DNA from: Sternotherus odoratus
Taxonomy: Eukaryota; Chordata; Testudines; Kinosternidae
Assembly (NCBI GenBank): GCA_032164245.1
Contig: JAVMKO010000001.1
Location: forward strand, 79,109,892-79,173,891
Reading direction: 5' to 3'
Length of the DNA stretch: 64,000 nt
Notes under the pieces: generated by a model
What the model saw: only the letters and a program-made list of their open reading frames with translations
Databases searched by the model: none
Told to the model about the DNA's origin: nothing
Shown: in pieces, positions 34,300 to 45,499 of the stretch
Layout: every line of letters starts with the position of its first letter
How positions within the stretch are numbered: position 1 is the stretch's first letter
Position numbers and translations under genes: made by a program

Positions 34300-34960
34300 T
34301 CCGACCTTCCCCACTTGCCTGGAGAAAAACATGGCACTTTGCAGGGCTCATCAAGATCAGCCAGGGAGGTGAGTAAATTCCAATGCCCAGGAGCACTCCA
34401 GGAGAACATCCTCCTGGCAGCTCCCTCCTGAATATACCCAGGGAGAGCCTTGCCTGAGCAGCTGCTGCAATATGCATAGGAGGAAAGGCCTCTCAAGTAG
34501 GGATGTCTCAAGCCATTTGGGGTTTTATAGGTCAAAATCAACCCCCTAAGTTCCACTCAGAAGCCAACAGAAAGCCAGGCTAGATGGTGTCATGAGGTCC
34601 CAGAAAGTTACTCTGTTCACCAAGTGGGGCAGCTGCATTTTGCATCACTTTCCACTTCCAGTTGCACAGAGACAGCACTGTAATGTGTAACCCTCAAAGT
34701 GCTAAAGGCACCGATGATGGGAGCAGGAACTGGATCTGTAAGAAAAGGCTGCAAGACAACTCTCTCTCTAGCTGAAGAAAAGCCATCCTGGTGACTAAAA
34801 GCTAATTGGTGACCTAAACACAGCTGTGGGTTTGACGAGAAACCAAAGTGATGAATTCTGGTACAGCACAGCAGGTGAAAACCCTCAATCAAAAGGGCCA
34901 ATGTGATCTCTGCCATAGCTTCCAGTTCAACACCAGTTCCATTTTATCTAGACTGAGCCT
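34300..34960 (-). repeat. Possible old LINE 3' remnant (L3/CR1-like), antisense
   Basis: Phrases such as 'gggttttataggtcaaaatc', 'gtggggcagctgcattttgc' and 'cttccagttcaacaccag' resemble an antisense LINE 3' region known from amniotes. The match is loose and boundaries are guesses. Confidence 0.3.
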
Positions 34961-37900
34961 TAAGCTAGCTTGCTTTCAATCCCTGCTCCCGTCTCCAGCA
35001 GGCACTTGGTAAAGATCCCAACGCCCCGCTGAATAAGAAAAGATGGAGACAAAGTCAGGTAAACGCAATCTACACACACACACAAGAAATACACACGTCA
35101 CACACAAGTAATGTGACCCTCTGAAAATAATGTCAATAAAGCCTTTAAGCCACACCCACAATACCATATGTTCCCTGTTGAAACAACAGCAGCCAGAAAC
35201 TCTGATAATTCAGCAGCAGCTGCCAGCTAATCGTTTTATGGGCTTGGCTTGCTGTTAAAAATTGTCCATTAGAGGTCACTAGAACCCAATCACAGCATGA
35301 AGGGGGCCTTTACAGGTCCTTTTGTGGCTGAAAAGATCCTAGGAATAAAATCTCTACTCAGAAAACTTTCCTCCAAAACAAACAAACAAAGAAAGAGGCA
35401 GTTCTTCACCTCGACCCCGGCAACAAATATGACAGAAGACTCTTTAAAAGGAGAGGAAGAATGTATAGCGATAAATAATGGACCATCCTTTTGTTGGTGT
35501 GCTTTGAAGGAACAGTGTGGTACGAGTACATCTGTATTGGGAGAAAATGTCTATACCTTTTTCCTGTGCTGATCGGAGTGGATTCATTGGGCATTCCACA
35601 CACAGAGTCCAGGAAAGGGATAAGCTCTCAGGCAGACAAAGACAATGTCTTAGGCAATGGCCAGTTATAAAAACACCCAGCCTAAGACAATATAAATCTC
35701 AGAAACTGCAGGAGTGCCACTGCCCGCCAGCGACTGTGTAGAAATCAACACTTCCCTCCGCACCTGCTGCAAAAGCACCAGTCGGGCTGAAGCAGTCCCA
35801 GGCCCATCTAATCCCTCTCCACTGCCCTCCACCACATCAGGCAGAGTTAGGAGCACCCGCTACCTGTCTTAATAACCCGGAAAGAAAACAACTGCCGGAC
35901 ACTGCAATGCAGAGCCACAGCGTTCATCTCTTCTCGCCAAGGCACACCGGCCGCATGCATCAAGGAGCCACGGCCCAATTAATTTTTTTACAAAATGCCA
36001 CTCCCTGCTTGCAGGACGTCATGGTTAAGGGCTCCCCGCCACACCCTGCAGTTACCGCGGATCTCAGCACAGGTGGACATTTCATCTGCCCACTACATCC
36101 CTCTCAACACTTCCATCCCATTGATTAGAGTGACAGTGAGGGATGGCAGGACAGGGATTTGCCATGCAGCCCAACAAATAGGATTTCTCTGGGTCTGTCT
36201 GTGTCCTGGAAGCTCCTGGCACACCTGGAGGGTCATGAATGCCTCAATGCCACGACAATGTACGACAAAACTAGAAGTGGCTCTTGCTGCAGCAGCATGA
36301 TATGAAGACACAAAATGTCAAGACAATCTCGTACTGAGACTATTATACACTCCTCAGGATGGCTACAAATTAGGCTGCAATTCTTACATGTGGCCCATTT
36401 AAGACCATCCTAGACCTGTCTAGCTGGTTATCCCCTGCTAATGTCTTTTGTCCTTAAATACCTGACTGGCTCATTTGAAATTATGGTCACACGGCTTCTA
36501 TTTGCTGCGTCAACGTCTGTGAACACTCTCTGTGAATCTTTGTGGAGGCAGTGTACAGATGCGGCCTGGGGACTGGGGAGGGAAAGGATACTTGAGGGCT
36601 TACTGGAGATTCCTCTAGATGGAAGAGGATGACAAGCCTGAATTTCATAGCCCACAGCCGCATGACCTTCCGTTTAACTACTCACAATAAATATTTGCAC
36701 AGGGAAATTGTGTTTCAACGGATGACATTTTCTCGCAGTGAATTTTGTGCCCATGAAAGGGCCAGACTGACAGCTGCCCAGGGTGTCTCCAGGCCTGTAT
36801 TTATTCCCAGCATAGGAAGCAGTGCCAGTTTCCTATGCACACTGCTCTCCTCTCGACCCAGACACCTCACCCCTGAGCTGCAGGGTGAGAGAGGACTTTA
36901 CATGCACTGGCTTCTTCGCTCCTTGACCTCGCTGATGGTCCTACTCACAGTCCCATACAATGACAAGTTTTGCGAACCATCTCCCAAAAGCTGGCCGGAT
37001 GCCAACATTATTTTACACAGACTGCTATGAGGCGCCAACCGGCAGGTTATGTCTTTGCATCTCAATTGACCTCGGCTACAATTAAACCACTCGCCAGAGA
37101 TAAAAGGCTCCTTATTGCATAACTGAGCCCACGCGCCATCCAGCCTCCCTCCCCTACCGTTTAAAGTCAGCAACTCTCTCTCACCACCAGGACACATATT
37201 GGGTTAATTCACTTCAATTGCCGTGCCAATGTGCAGGCGACCGAGGTTTACTTCCTGTTCTCTTTCACCCCACAGCCTGGCTGCAAAAGAAGCCATGTGC
37301 TCAGCAATTCCCCCGTCCCTCTTCTAGCCACCTCAGGAACAGCAAGAGGAGGATCTCCCAGGAGAAGCTCTCCTCAGACGGAACGATGATGGCTTCAGCA
37401 TTGGAATGCTTCTTCGGGGACAAGAGGCAGGACTCAGGTGTCATGGGATAGAAGGGCCCTTTTTCACTGAGGCTTCTGGACATCGGCACAACCTCTAGTT
37501 CTCTCTGATTTTCTTGCTTATCGGGCAGTCATCAGGCTCTTCCGGGGTAGCTTAATCCAGGCCAGGATTTTTAAGGAAACCCTGTGTTGCGATACTGGGA
37601 AGTTGACCAGCCGATAAGCAAGAAAGGGAGTAAAGTGCAGTAGTTTGCAAAACCTGCTATAGTGAGGAGGAATAATAGGCTACCAAGGGGAGGAATTTCT
37701 CTGAGGGGCCGTACCTGGGAGTGCTGGGATGAAACTAAGCAAAAAGAAATGTAGGCTAGAGATCAGGCACACTTGGTAACACTGTGGAATCGTCCCCAAG
37801 GGAAATTAGGAAACCCACATTGCTTGGGCCCTACTGGCTGGATAAGGCACCTGAGAATATATTTCGGGGAACTCCACTATACAGGGTGAAGTGGGGGAAT

Positions 37901-39345
37901 GACCGGGCAGGTCTGTTCCGTCTTTTACTGCCCGGATTATATTTAAAATCTCAAATGGGAAGGCCAAATAATGACTGGATTGAGCAGGTGATGAGGCTGC
38001 TCTGTTTTGCAGCGTTCTCTGGCTTTTAGCTTTAAAGATCATCATCCCCAAGGACTTCCTCTCTCTAATCAGACTATGGGGGCAGCTCCTCTTAGAAAAC
38101 CATGCAGGCATCAAGTGTAACCCTGCTCCCCCACCCGATTCCTACCTTAAAACTAACTAGGAATTCTGCCTGCTCTCCAGGCAACACCGCTGCAGCATCT
38201 GCCAGGTCCCCTGATCTCCCCTTGAAGCTGAAATCACTGGTGAGCAAACCAGTTTTCGGTGGTGACTGATGGAACCCTTCTGAGGGGAAGTGGTTTAACT
38301 GCGGATGGTTTTGAAAGGCCTTCCTTGAGAGGAGAGTGGAGGGAAGTGTGGATGGCAGTACCCCTGCAAGCCCAGTCGTTTATCCCGCCCGCCCCATGGG
38401 AGCGAAACATCCGCTCACATTAAAGCAGCTTCCCTTTAGATGAGCAGCCTGCAGGCAAGGAGCAAGCTAGGGAAATCACATGAAATGTGACAGGAGAGGC
38501 CAGCGAGACACCCTTTCAAAACACTCGTGGCTATTTTTAACCGAAGAAGGATACAAAATAAATTAGCGCGGAGATCTCCTGTGGAATATTTGCACCAAAA
38601 CATGAAATAAAAAGGAAGAAGCGATTGATTCGAACCTCAGCTACACTTGGGCACATGCAGAGCAACTCCACTGACCCTCAGCCACCGAGCTCAGAACCTG
38701 GCCCGAGCTGATGGGATTCTACATAGGTGCAAAATGTTAGTGCGCTGGGGGTTGGGTGAAATCTCATTGTGGCTGGTGGATGTAAGAGACGCTCTTCAGT
38801 CAGGATAAATGTAAGAAGCAATTAAGCTGCTTTTGGAGTAAGATAGCCAGAGCCCAAAGAGACACTGCCCAGAATGCCAACCCCAGGCAAGGCTGGTCAG
38901 CAGCCAGCCGAGCTACTCAAATGGAGGAGTTTCGCTGGGGGCTAGAAGCAAATGGAGAGGGTTGGGTACTGGTTTGGTGGGAGCTCTGCATGTATGCACA
39001 TGACAGGGTGAAGATGCAGCCAGAATCACCACAGAACCAGATGGAGAAGGCAACAGAAAGCCAAGGACAGGCAGAGAAGCACTTGTAGCAGGACCCTGAG
39101 AGAAAACTCAAAGAGCTTTTTGGCTGGGAAGAGAGACTTGAAATGATAGGAAAGGAAACACTTCAGTTTGAGTCTTACTGTGTTGAGGGAAACAGGACTT
39201 TGTGTGCATTCTTTTTAAATAAATAGAATAGCATCAGATAAATACCTACCTCCACCATCGATTTCTCCTCCTAATGGGAACAACCTGAAAGACTCTGAAT
39301 ATTGGCTAACTGCTTGAGTCTAAAGGGCTAATAGCATTATTGTCA
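34961..39345. other. Long stretch of apparently unique non-coding sequence
   Basis: There are no transposon termini, no satellite and no convincing coding frame. A short AC-rich patch lies at 35072-35110. Balanced composition and the absence of recognisable repeats over about 4 kb contrast with the rest of the window, so regulatory sequence is possible, but nothing specific can be shown. Confidence 0.35.
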
Positions 39346-39349
39346 CTGG

Positions 39350-39606
39350 AGGGAGATCTACACATGGATAAAAAACCATGGCTAGCCTGGGTCAGCTGGG
39401 TCAGACCCGGACTCATGGGTCTTGGATTTTGGGGCTGAAAATTTGCTGTGTAGGTGTTCAGGTTCGGGCTCCAGCCTCAGCCCAAATGTACACAGAGTGT
39501 TTTAGCCCCACAGCCCCCAATCCCAGGAAGCCTGAATCAGCTGACTTGGACCAGCTGTGGCCATGCCATAGATCTTTTTACCCCTGCTGTGTAGATGCAC
39601 CCTGGG
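39350..39606. mobile_element. Harbinger-like MITE
   Basis: The left side 'agatctacacatgg' and the right side 'ctgtgtagatgcaccct' resemble the GTCTACAC-type termini of the Harbinger MITEs at 18292 and 49438. The interior has inverted phrases 'gctgggtcagacccgg' and 'gaatcagctgacttgg'. The ends are diverged and no duplication is clear. Confidence 0.4.
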
Positions 39607-42600
39607 AGACTTCACCAGCAGAGACTGTTTCTAGGAATCTAGGGTTTTCTCCTGCTCCTTGAGCGGGCCAGTGCTCCAAAACAAAAGCAAAAACTGGAGA
39701 AGGGGACTAAGTGCCTGGGAAGCTGGAGTCCTTCCCCCCCCCCACCCCCGTGCCGTAGGTCACCAGTTCCAACCCCTAGGTTGGTAGTGGCTGGAAGCTT
39801 TGGATGCTGTTCAGCAAACTGTGAGACAGCAGCTGGGTGGGGTCTCTCTCAGGGCAGTTCCCAGCGGGACAGTTGCCTACCTCACAAAAACCACCCCTGG
39901 AATTGGCGCTGATTGGTTCCTCTGGCAGTTTGAGCAGACAGACCAAGATCCAATGGGCCATAGAAACTGACCTCCAGTCTTGGCCAGACAGGCACCCTAG
40001 GGGAAGCCCTCACTCCTGCTGTACCCATTTGTGACTAATGGAGGTCAGGTCCAAGGGCAGCTGTCAATCTCAATACTAGATTGACTTAGAAAAGAAAGTA
40101 GCTGGGTGTGTCCTACACATTTCAATCTTAGGAGCAGAGACTCGCAGTGCACCTTAAGAGATGGAAGGGAGAGAAAGCAGCACTGGGGAATCATGACGGG
40201 CAGCCAGTAAACCCATCCTTCCCCCAACAGACACAGACACTTACCTTTAGCTCCCTCCTCTGGTAACGGTCTTATTGCCATAGCAACCATAACTTTAGAT
40301 CATGCATCTAAAAAAAATAAATAAAGATCTATGGCATCACTGAATATCGCCTCAGTGGCAGAATCTAATTTTCATTACAGACATAATGGAGGTTTTGCAT
40401 AATCAGACATACATTAATACCCAACATGCCAATGTTTGGTTAAAATTCATGAATTCAGACCTAAATAAAAATTGCTACTGGCTTGGGGTTTATTTCCTTT
40501 CTTTAAAAAAAAAAGAAAAAAAAAGTCAAGGATCAAAGTCACTTTGGTGCAGCTTTCTTTTAATCCTGTAATTAATGGGGAGACAAGGATGCAAAGATTA
40601 AGTTAGGTCTCAAATGAAACCACCTCATGAAAGGGCAGATGCAGGCCAGCTTTGTTACAGCGCCGAGTAGGTGGAATAAAGCAGCAACAGCATAAAGTTG
40701 TGTAGAGGCCCTGAGTTTCTACTGTACCTCCTAAAGTTGATGTGTACTCAGGTGTCATCCCCTCTTCTCCTCCCCTAACATCTTCCAAATCTAGAAATCA
40801 TAACTCAGGGGTAGAGCTCAACTTTTGAGCCTCTCTTACTGTTTCCGCTGTATGTGTCTGGAAACAAGCCCAAGGAGACATTATGCTACTCTTGAGCTTG
40901 TACTGAAGCTATCCCACAGCATGCTGCTGGGAGGTATCAGACTTCTAGCAGTGGTTGACCACAAGGACAGGTGCCTTGGCTTAGTTGCTAGAAATTGTTC
41001 AGAGCAGAGTTTGAGGTTTTCAGATGGGCACATCTTATCTATGAGCTGCTCTCAGAGTAATGCTGTTCAGGCAACAGCCCTGTTCTAAGAACTATCTTAG
41101 CCCACAAAAGATCTGCAACTGCAGACAGACTTTACCCAGCAGCCAATCTCCTCTGCTACACCCTTTCCCTGCTACTCAACTCTCTTGCCTTTTCCACCCT
41201 AAAACTCCATCTCCTGTCCAATCAGCAGGGGCTACCCATTGCTTCTGCACCTGGCCTCTGATACCATTCTTCCTTTCTAAGAATTTTCAGCTGGGTGGCT
41301 GCAAAACCTCTGCCTTGGCCAGACTGCCAGCTGCCCTCACTAGGCTTCACCCTCAGCCCCTCCTCCCTCAGTTAATGAGGAGCTCTGTAAATAGAAGCTC
41401 TGAGACTCACTAGTGCACTAGCAATTTGAGCTCTGTGAGTGTTTATACAGCTTGAAACCAACTCACTACTCCTGGCCTGGCTGGGACCAGGCTCCGGGTA
41501 AAACTGACAGTGGGTTCTTTTGTAGTCGTTGTGACAACTACTACAGCTATAGCATCTACTCAGAGGGCTTCAGGCTGGGCACTTGCTGTTTTATTTAACT
41601 GCATCACAACTGAGTAGGTCAAGGGAGCAGGAAACACCCCCTACCCCCGTTAAAGGTTTTCTAAAACAGAAAGTAAGGGTGTGTGTGTGAAATATCGCTC
41701 TATCCCATAATCCTCTGGTTAACACTATCATGACTTCTTAACAATAGGTTCTTTGGGGACCTGTGGTTGTTCCAAAGTCCTGGTCGGCCGGGGCGTCCAA
41801 ACAAAATCTCCTCAGGAAGATTTCTCTCTTCTACCAGCAGAAGAGACAAGGAGGGGGAGCAGTGACAGGATGCCAGGGGGGGAGAGGCTTTGCCAGGCTT
41901 GTCTGGCTATGCCCAAGGGCGCAGTCTGGCCCAGTGGGAGAAGGGAAGAGAGAGAGACATAGGCAGTGAGGAGAAAGAGAGAGATTCCTGTTATAACCCA
42001 GAACTGTTGTCCCCAGTGGTTTTCCTGCTCCTCACATCTTCATTGACCTCTGAGGAGCCTGGCTGCACAAGGGGGAGGAGAGCTATAGCATCAGCTGAGC
42101 CATCAGCCACAGAGGGGAAAGGTCTAGTGATTAAAGTGCAGCTTTCCCTTCTACCCAATTCTTGAATGAGCAGATCTCTGGGGCTAAGGGAGAGGAGTGC
42201 TCAAGCCTATTTACATTCTAGCCAGAAGACTAAATCCTCCTTCCCTGCAAATGCTCCCCCTGCCTCCAAGCCGTGACTGGTTGAAAGCAGTCACACACAA
42301 TAGGCTCATCTAGACCTGCTCTCTGCTGGGTTAGATGCGACCGTCCCTGGTAAACCAGAGACCCCTGAAGGACTAGCTTTGATGAAAGGATTAATAATGG
42401 TGCTTCAGATACAACTGATTACCTAGATTAATGGCAGCCCACAAAATGAATGGTGGACCAGCTCAGGCTACCTTATTGGTCCAATAAGAAAGGCTCAGGG
42501 AGTGGGGTATCAGGGTACAAGGGGAGAGAAGGGGCTCCTGGGAGGAGGAGGGGGGGTTTGTTTGAAGAGACCCAGCAAGGAAATCAAAGGAAAGATATTA

Positions 42601-42800
42601 ATTTATTTCTGCCTGGATTAATTCTTTCAACTAATTTGACTCTTCTTTTATCATCATAACCTGCGTGTCTCTTTCTGGCAGTCCCCCTTCCTTTCAAAGT
42701 GGGGGAGTGGGCGGAAACCTGGAAGGAGAGCAATGTGGAGATCAGTGAGATGCTGTATTCAGAAGTGTGAAGAGGCCAAGTGAGATTTGAGTTTGAGTGC
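39607..42800. other. Intergenic sequence without a supported gene
   Basis: I see C-rich (39735) and A-rich (40505) runs and unassigned sequence. The part from 41440 to 42660 may be an old LTR-type repeat by composition, but no termini were found. Confidence 0.3.
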
Positions 42801-42850
42801 TGGGCTTCATCGATTCCAAGGCCAAAAGGAACCTCTGTGATCATCTAGTC

Positions 42851-43324
42851 CAGGGGTCTCAAACATGCGGCCCGCGGAGCACTTCCTTGCGGCCCTCCAA
42901 GCACCCTGCAGCCCCCTGTCGCCCCCCCAGAATTGTTTTCTGGGGCTGCTAAACTCTCCGCCTCCTCCCCTCACCCGGCGCTGCTTCCCACTGCTCTACC
43001 TACCCCCAGGCAGTTCTCTGGCGGCATAGCAGTTTCCGGGAAAGAGGGGCCAGGAGCAGCCTCCCGCAGAGGGGAGGAGGCCCGCCAGGCTCCCCACAAC
43101 CTCTCCCTGCCTACCTCCAGGCATTTCTCACTGCCAAACAGCTGTTGGCGGTGCTTAGCACTTCCCAGGACGGAGGAGTGGGGGGAGGGCGGGCCGGACC
43201 TCATGAAAGGGGTGAGTGGGGGCAGGGCTCGGGGCAGTGAGGGGGGCGTGTCAGTGATGCGGCCCTCAGGCCAATGCACTAGTCCTCATGCAGCCCTCGG
43301 GATCATTTGAGTTTGAGACCCCTG
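42851..43324. mobile_element. hAT-type MITE in the CR1, exact 8-bp duplication
   Basis: The left end 'caggggtctcaaac' is the complement of the right end 'gtttgagacccctg'. ATCTAGTC, a piece of the CR1 3' UTR, is duplicated (42843-42850 and 43325-43332). It has the same termini as the element at 59288-59697 and belongs to one family. Confidence 0.9.
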
Positions 43325-43578
43325 ATCTAGTCTGACCTCCTGTCTCGCACAGGCAGAGAACTTCCCCAAATATTTCCTAGTGCAGATCTTTCAGAAACAC
43401 GCCCAGTCTGATGGAGAATCCACCGTGACCCTTGGTAAATTGTTAAAAAGTGACTCCTCACTTCCAGTCTGAATTTGTCTAGCTTCAATATCCAGGCACT
43501 GGATCGTGTTCTACTTTTCTCTGCTAGACTGAACAGCCCATTATTAAATATCTGTTCCCCATGTAGGTACTTATAGGC

Positions 43579-44272
43579 CAGTGATGGCGAACGCGTGGCA
43601 CGCGTGCCGCTGCCGGCACGCCGAGCCGTCTCTGTGGGCACGCCGTGACTACAGTCATACACTGTAGTCACGGCGTCGGCTCCCACGGACTACATCTCCC
43701 ACAGTTCTCTGGGGAGAACCCTCCCCAGAGCAGCGGTGGTCCGCGGAGCCGTAGCCGGAGGAGAGGGGCGGGGTCAGTAAGAGGCGGGGGGGGGAGAAGA
43801 GCGGAGGCGGAGGCGGAGCCGGGGCGCGAGGCGAGGCGAGGCAAGCCGAGCGGGGGAGGAGAGCGCTGCAGGAGCGGGGGGCGAGAGGGAAGAACAGAGA
43901 ACGCGGCAGGAGGGGGGGGGAGAGGGAAGAACAGAGAACGCGGCAGGAGCGGGGGGGGGGGGGGAGCCCGAGCTGCGCCGCGCTGCTGGAGGGGGGGGGT
44001 GAGCCGCGCTGCTGGAGGGGGGGGGTGAGCCGCGCTGCTGGAGCGGGGGGGGGTGAGCCGCGCTGCTGGAGCGGGGGGGGTGGTGAGCCGCGCTGCTGGA
44101 GCGGGGGGGGGGGGGGTGAGCCGCGCTGCTGGAGCGGGGGGGGGGGGGTGAGCCGCGCTGCTGGAGCGGGGGGGGGGGGGCAAGTCGAGCGGGGGTGTTG
44201 GCGCTTTGAAAAAAACAAGTCGTTTTGGTTTGCAGTTTGGGCACTTGGGCTCAAAAAGGTTTGCCATCACTG
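43579..44272. mobile_element. hAT-type MITE in the CR1 with a G-rich minisatellite core
   Basis: The left end 'cagtgatggcgaac' mirrors the right end 'ggtttgccatcactg'. TTATAGGC is duplicated exactly (43571-43578 and 44273-44280). Just inside the left end is a palindrome around 'tgactacagtcatacactgtagtca'-like sequence (43645-43672). No coding capacity. Confidence 0.9.
43960..44185. repeat. G-rich minisatellite inside the hAT
   Basis: About seven units of 26 to 30 bp share 'gagccgcgctgctgga' followed by a G run of 7 to 14. The varying G-run length shows slippage. Long Pro/Ser/Ala open frames on the minus strand come from this array and are not genes. Confidence 0.85.
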
Positions 44273-44290
44273 TTATAGGCTGTAATCAAG

Positions 44291-44413
44291 TAGGGTGACC
44301 AGACAGCAAGTGTGAAAAATCCGGACAGGGGTTGGGGGTAATAGGGGCCTGTATAAGAAAAAGACCCAAAAATCGGGACTGTCCCTATAAAATCGGGACA
44401 TCCGGTCACCATA
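44291..44413 (+). mobile_element. Short MITE, TAGGGTGACCAG family, copy 1
   Basis: A 123-bp element starting 'tagggtgaccagac' and ending 'tccggtcaccata', with a 9-bp duplication GTAATCAAG on both sides (44282-44290 and 44414-44422). Inside are 'gtgtgaaaaatccgg', 'ataagaaaaagaccc' and 'gggactgtccctata'. It shares this internal order with the copies at 49137 and 61225. Confidence 0.8.
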
Positions 44414-45152
44414 GTAATCAAGTCACCCCCTAATCTTCTATTTGTTAAGCTAAATAGATGGAATCCCTGAACCTACTAGTATATAAGGCAGGTTTTCTAA
44501 TCCTTTAATCATTCTCTTGGCTCTACTCTGAGCCCTCTCCCCATCTAGTAACATCCTTCTTGACATGGAGACAACAGACCTGGACACAGTATTCCAGCAT
44601 CAGTCAAATCAGTACCAAATAAGAGGAAGGGTGAAATAACCTCTCAACTCCTATATGAGATTCCGCAGATTATGCAGCCAAGGATTGCATTAGCCCTTTC
44701 GGCCATGGTGTTAAAGGCTGTCCATAAATGACATAACTCATTTTTTGGTGATTTTTCAAGACCCACCAGCTCTTGTAACACTGAAACAAACACGCAAAAT
44801 TAAGGACCCCCAGCATTAGGTAATTTATGGACAGCACCTCTCACTGGGAGCTCATGTATAGCTGATCTACCATCACCCCAAAAATCTTTTTCAGGTTCAC
44901 TGTTCTCCCCATAATAGAGTCCCCCCAAAGTCTAAGTATGGCCTACATTCTTTGGGCCTAGATGTATACATTTACATTTAGCCATATTGAAAATGTTTAT
45001 TGTTTGTCTGTGCCCATTTTACCAAGCAATCCAGATCACTCCAGATTGGTGACCTGTCCTCTTCATTATTTGCCATGCCCCCGTTTTTGTTGTCAGCTGA
45101 AAACTTGGCCAGTGATGAGCTTATGTTTTCTTCCGGGTCCTTGATAAAAATG

Positions 45153-45440
45153 TTAAATAGCCAAGAACTGATCCCTGCGGGACCCCCTAGCTATCCACAC
45201 ATTTGATGATGATTCTCCCTTTACAGCTACGTTTTGCAACCTACCAGTTAGCCAGCTTTTAACAGGTTCTAGTTGTTTAAGCAAAATGTTGTATGGTACA
45301 AAGTCAAATGCTTTAGAGAAGTCTAAGTCTATTACATCAACACTGTTACCTGTATCAACCAAACTTGTAATCTCATCCAAAAAGCAGATATCATTAGTTT
45401 TACAGGCTCTCTTTTCCATAAACCCCTGTTGATTGGCATT
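45153..45440 (-). pseudogene. CR1 reverse transcriptase fragment
   Basis: An open stretch of 88 codons on the minus strand contains 'VDVIDLDFSKAFDFVPYNI', the motif A region of CR1/L3-type reverse transcriptases with its catalytic Asp, followed by 'VKSWLTGRLQNVAVKGESSS'. The conserved downstream 'GVPQGS' and FADD regions are lost or frameshifted. It belongs to the truncated CR1 at 42808-45490. Confidence 0.8.
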
Positions 45441-45499
45441 AGTTAAATTACCCTCCTTTAATTCTTTACTAATCGCGTCTAGAAGGGGATTATGCCTTG

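Larger units (their letters stand above)
42808..45490 (-). mobile_element. 5'-truncated CR1 LINE with three later insertions
   Basis: Read on the minus strand, the high end (45153-45440) encodes reverse transcriptase and the low end (from about 42808) is the 3' UTR, with 'ggccaaaaggaacctctgtg' and 'gatcatctagtc' in antisense. Three elements sit inside: hATs at 42851-43324 and 43579-44272 and a small MITE at 44291-44413. Each is bounded by exact duplications of CR1 sequence. Removing them leaves a CR1 of about 1.4 kb. It is truncated at its 5' side near 45490 and carries stops, so it is inactive. Confidence 0.8.

Noticed and set aside
43655..44270. Three long minus-strand ORFs (156 to 200 codons) rich in Pro, Ser and Ala
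   Set aside because: They are translations of the G-run minisatellite inside a hAT MITE. All frames are open because the array is nearly pure G/C.
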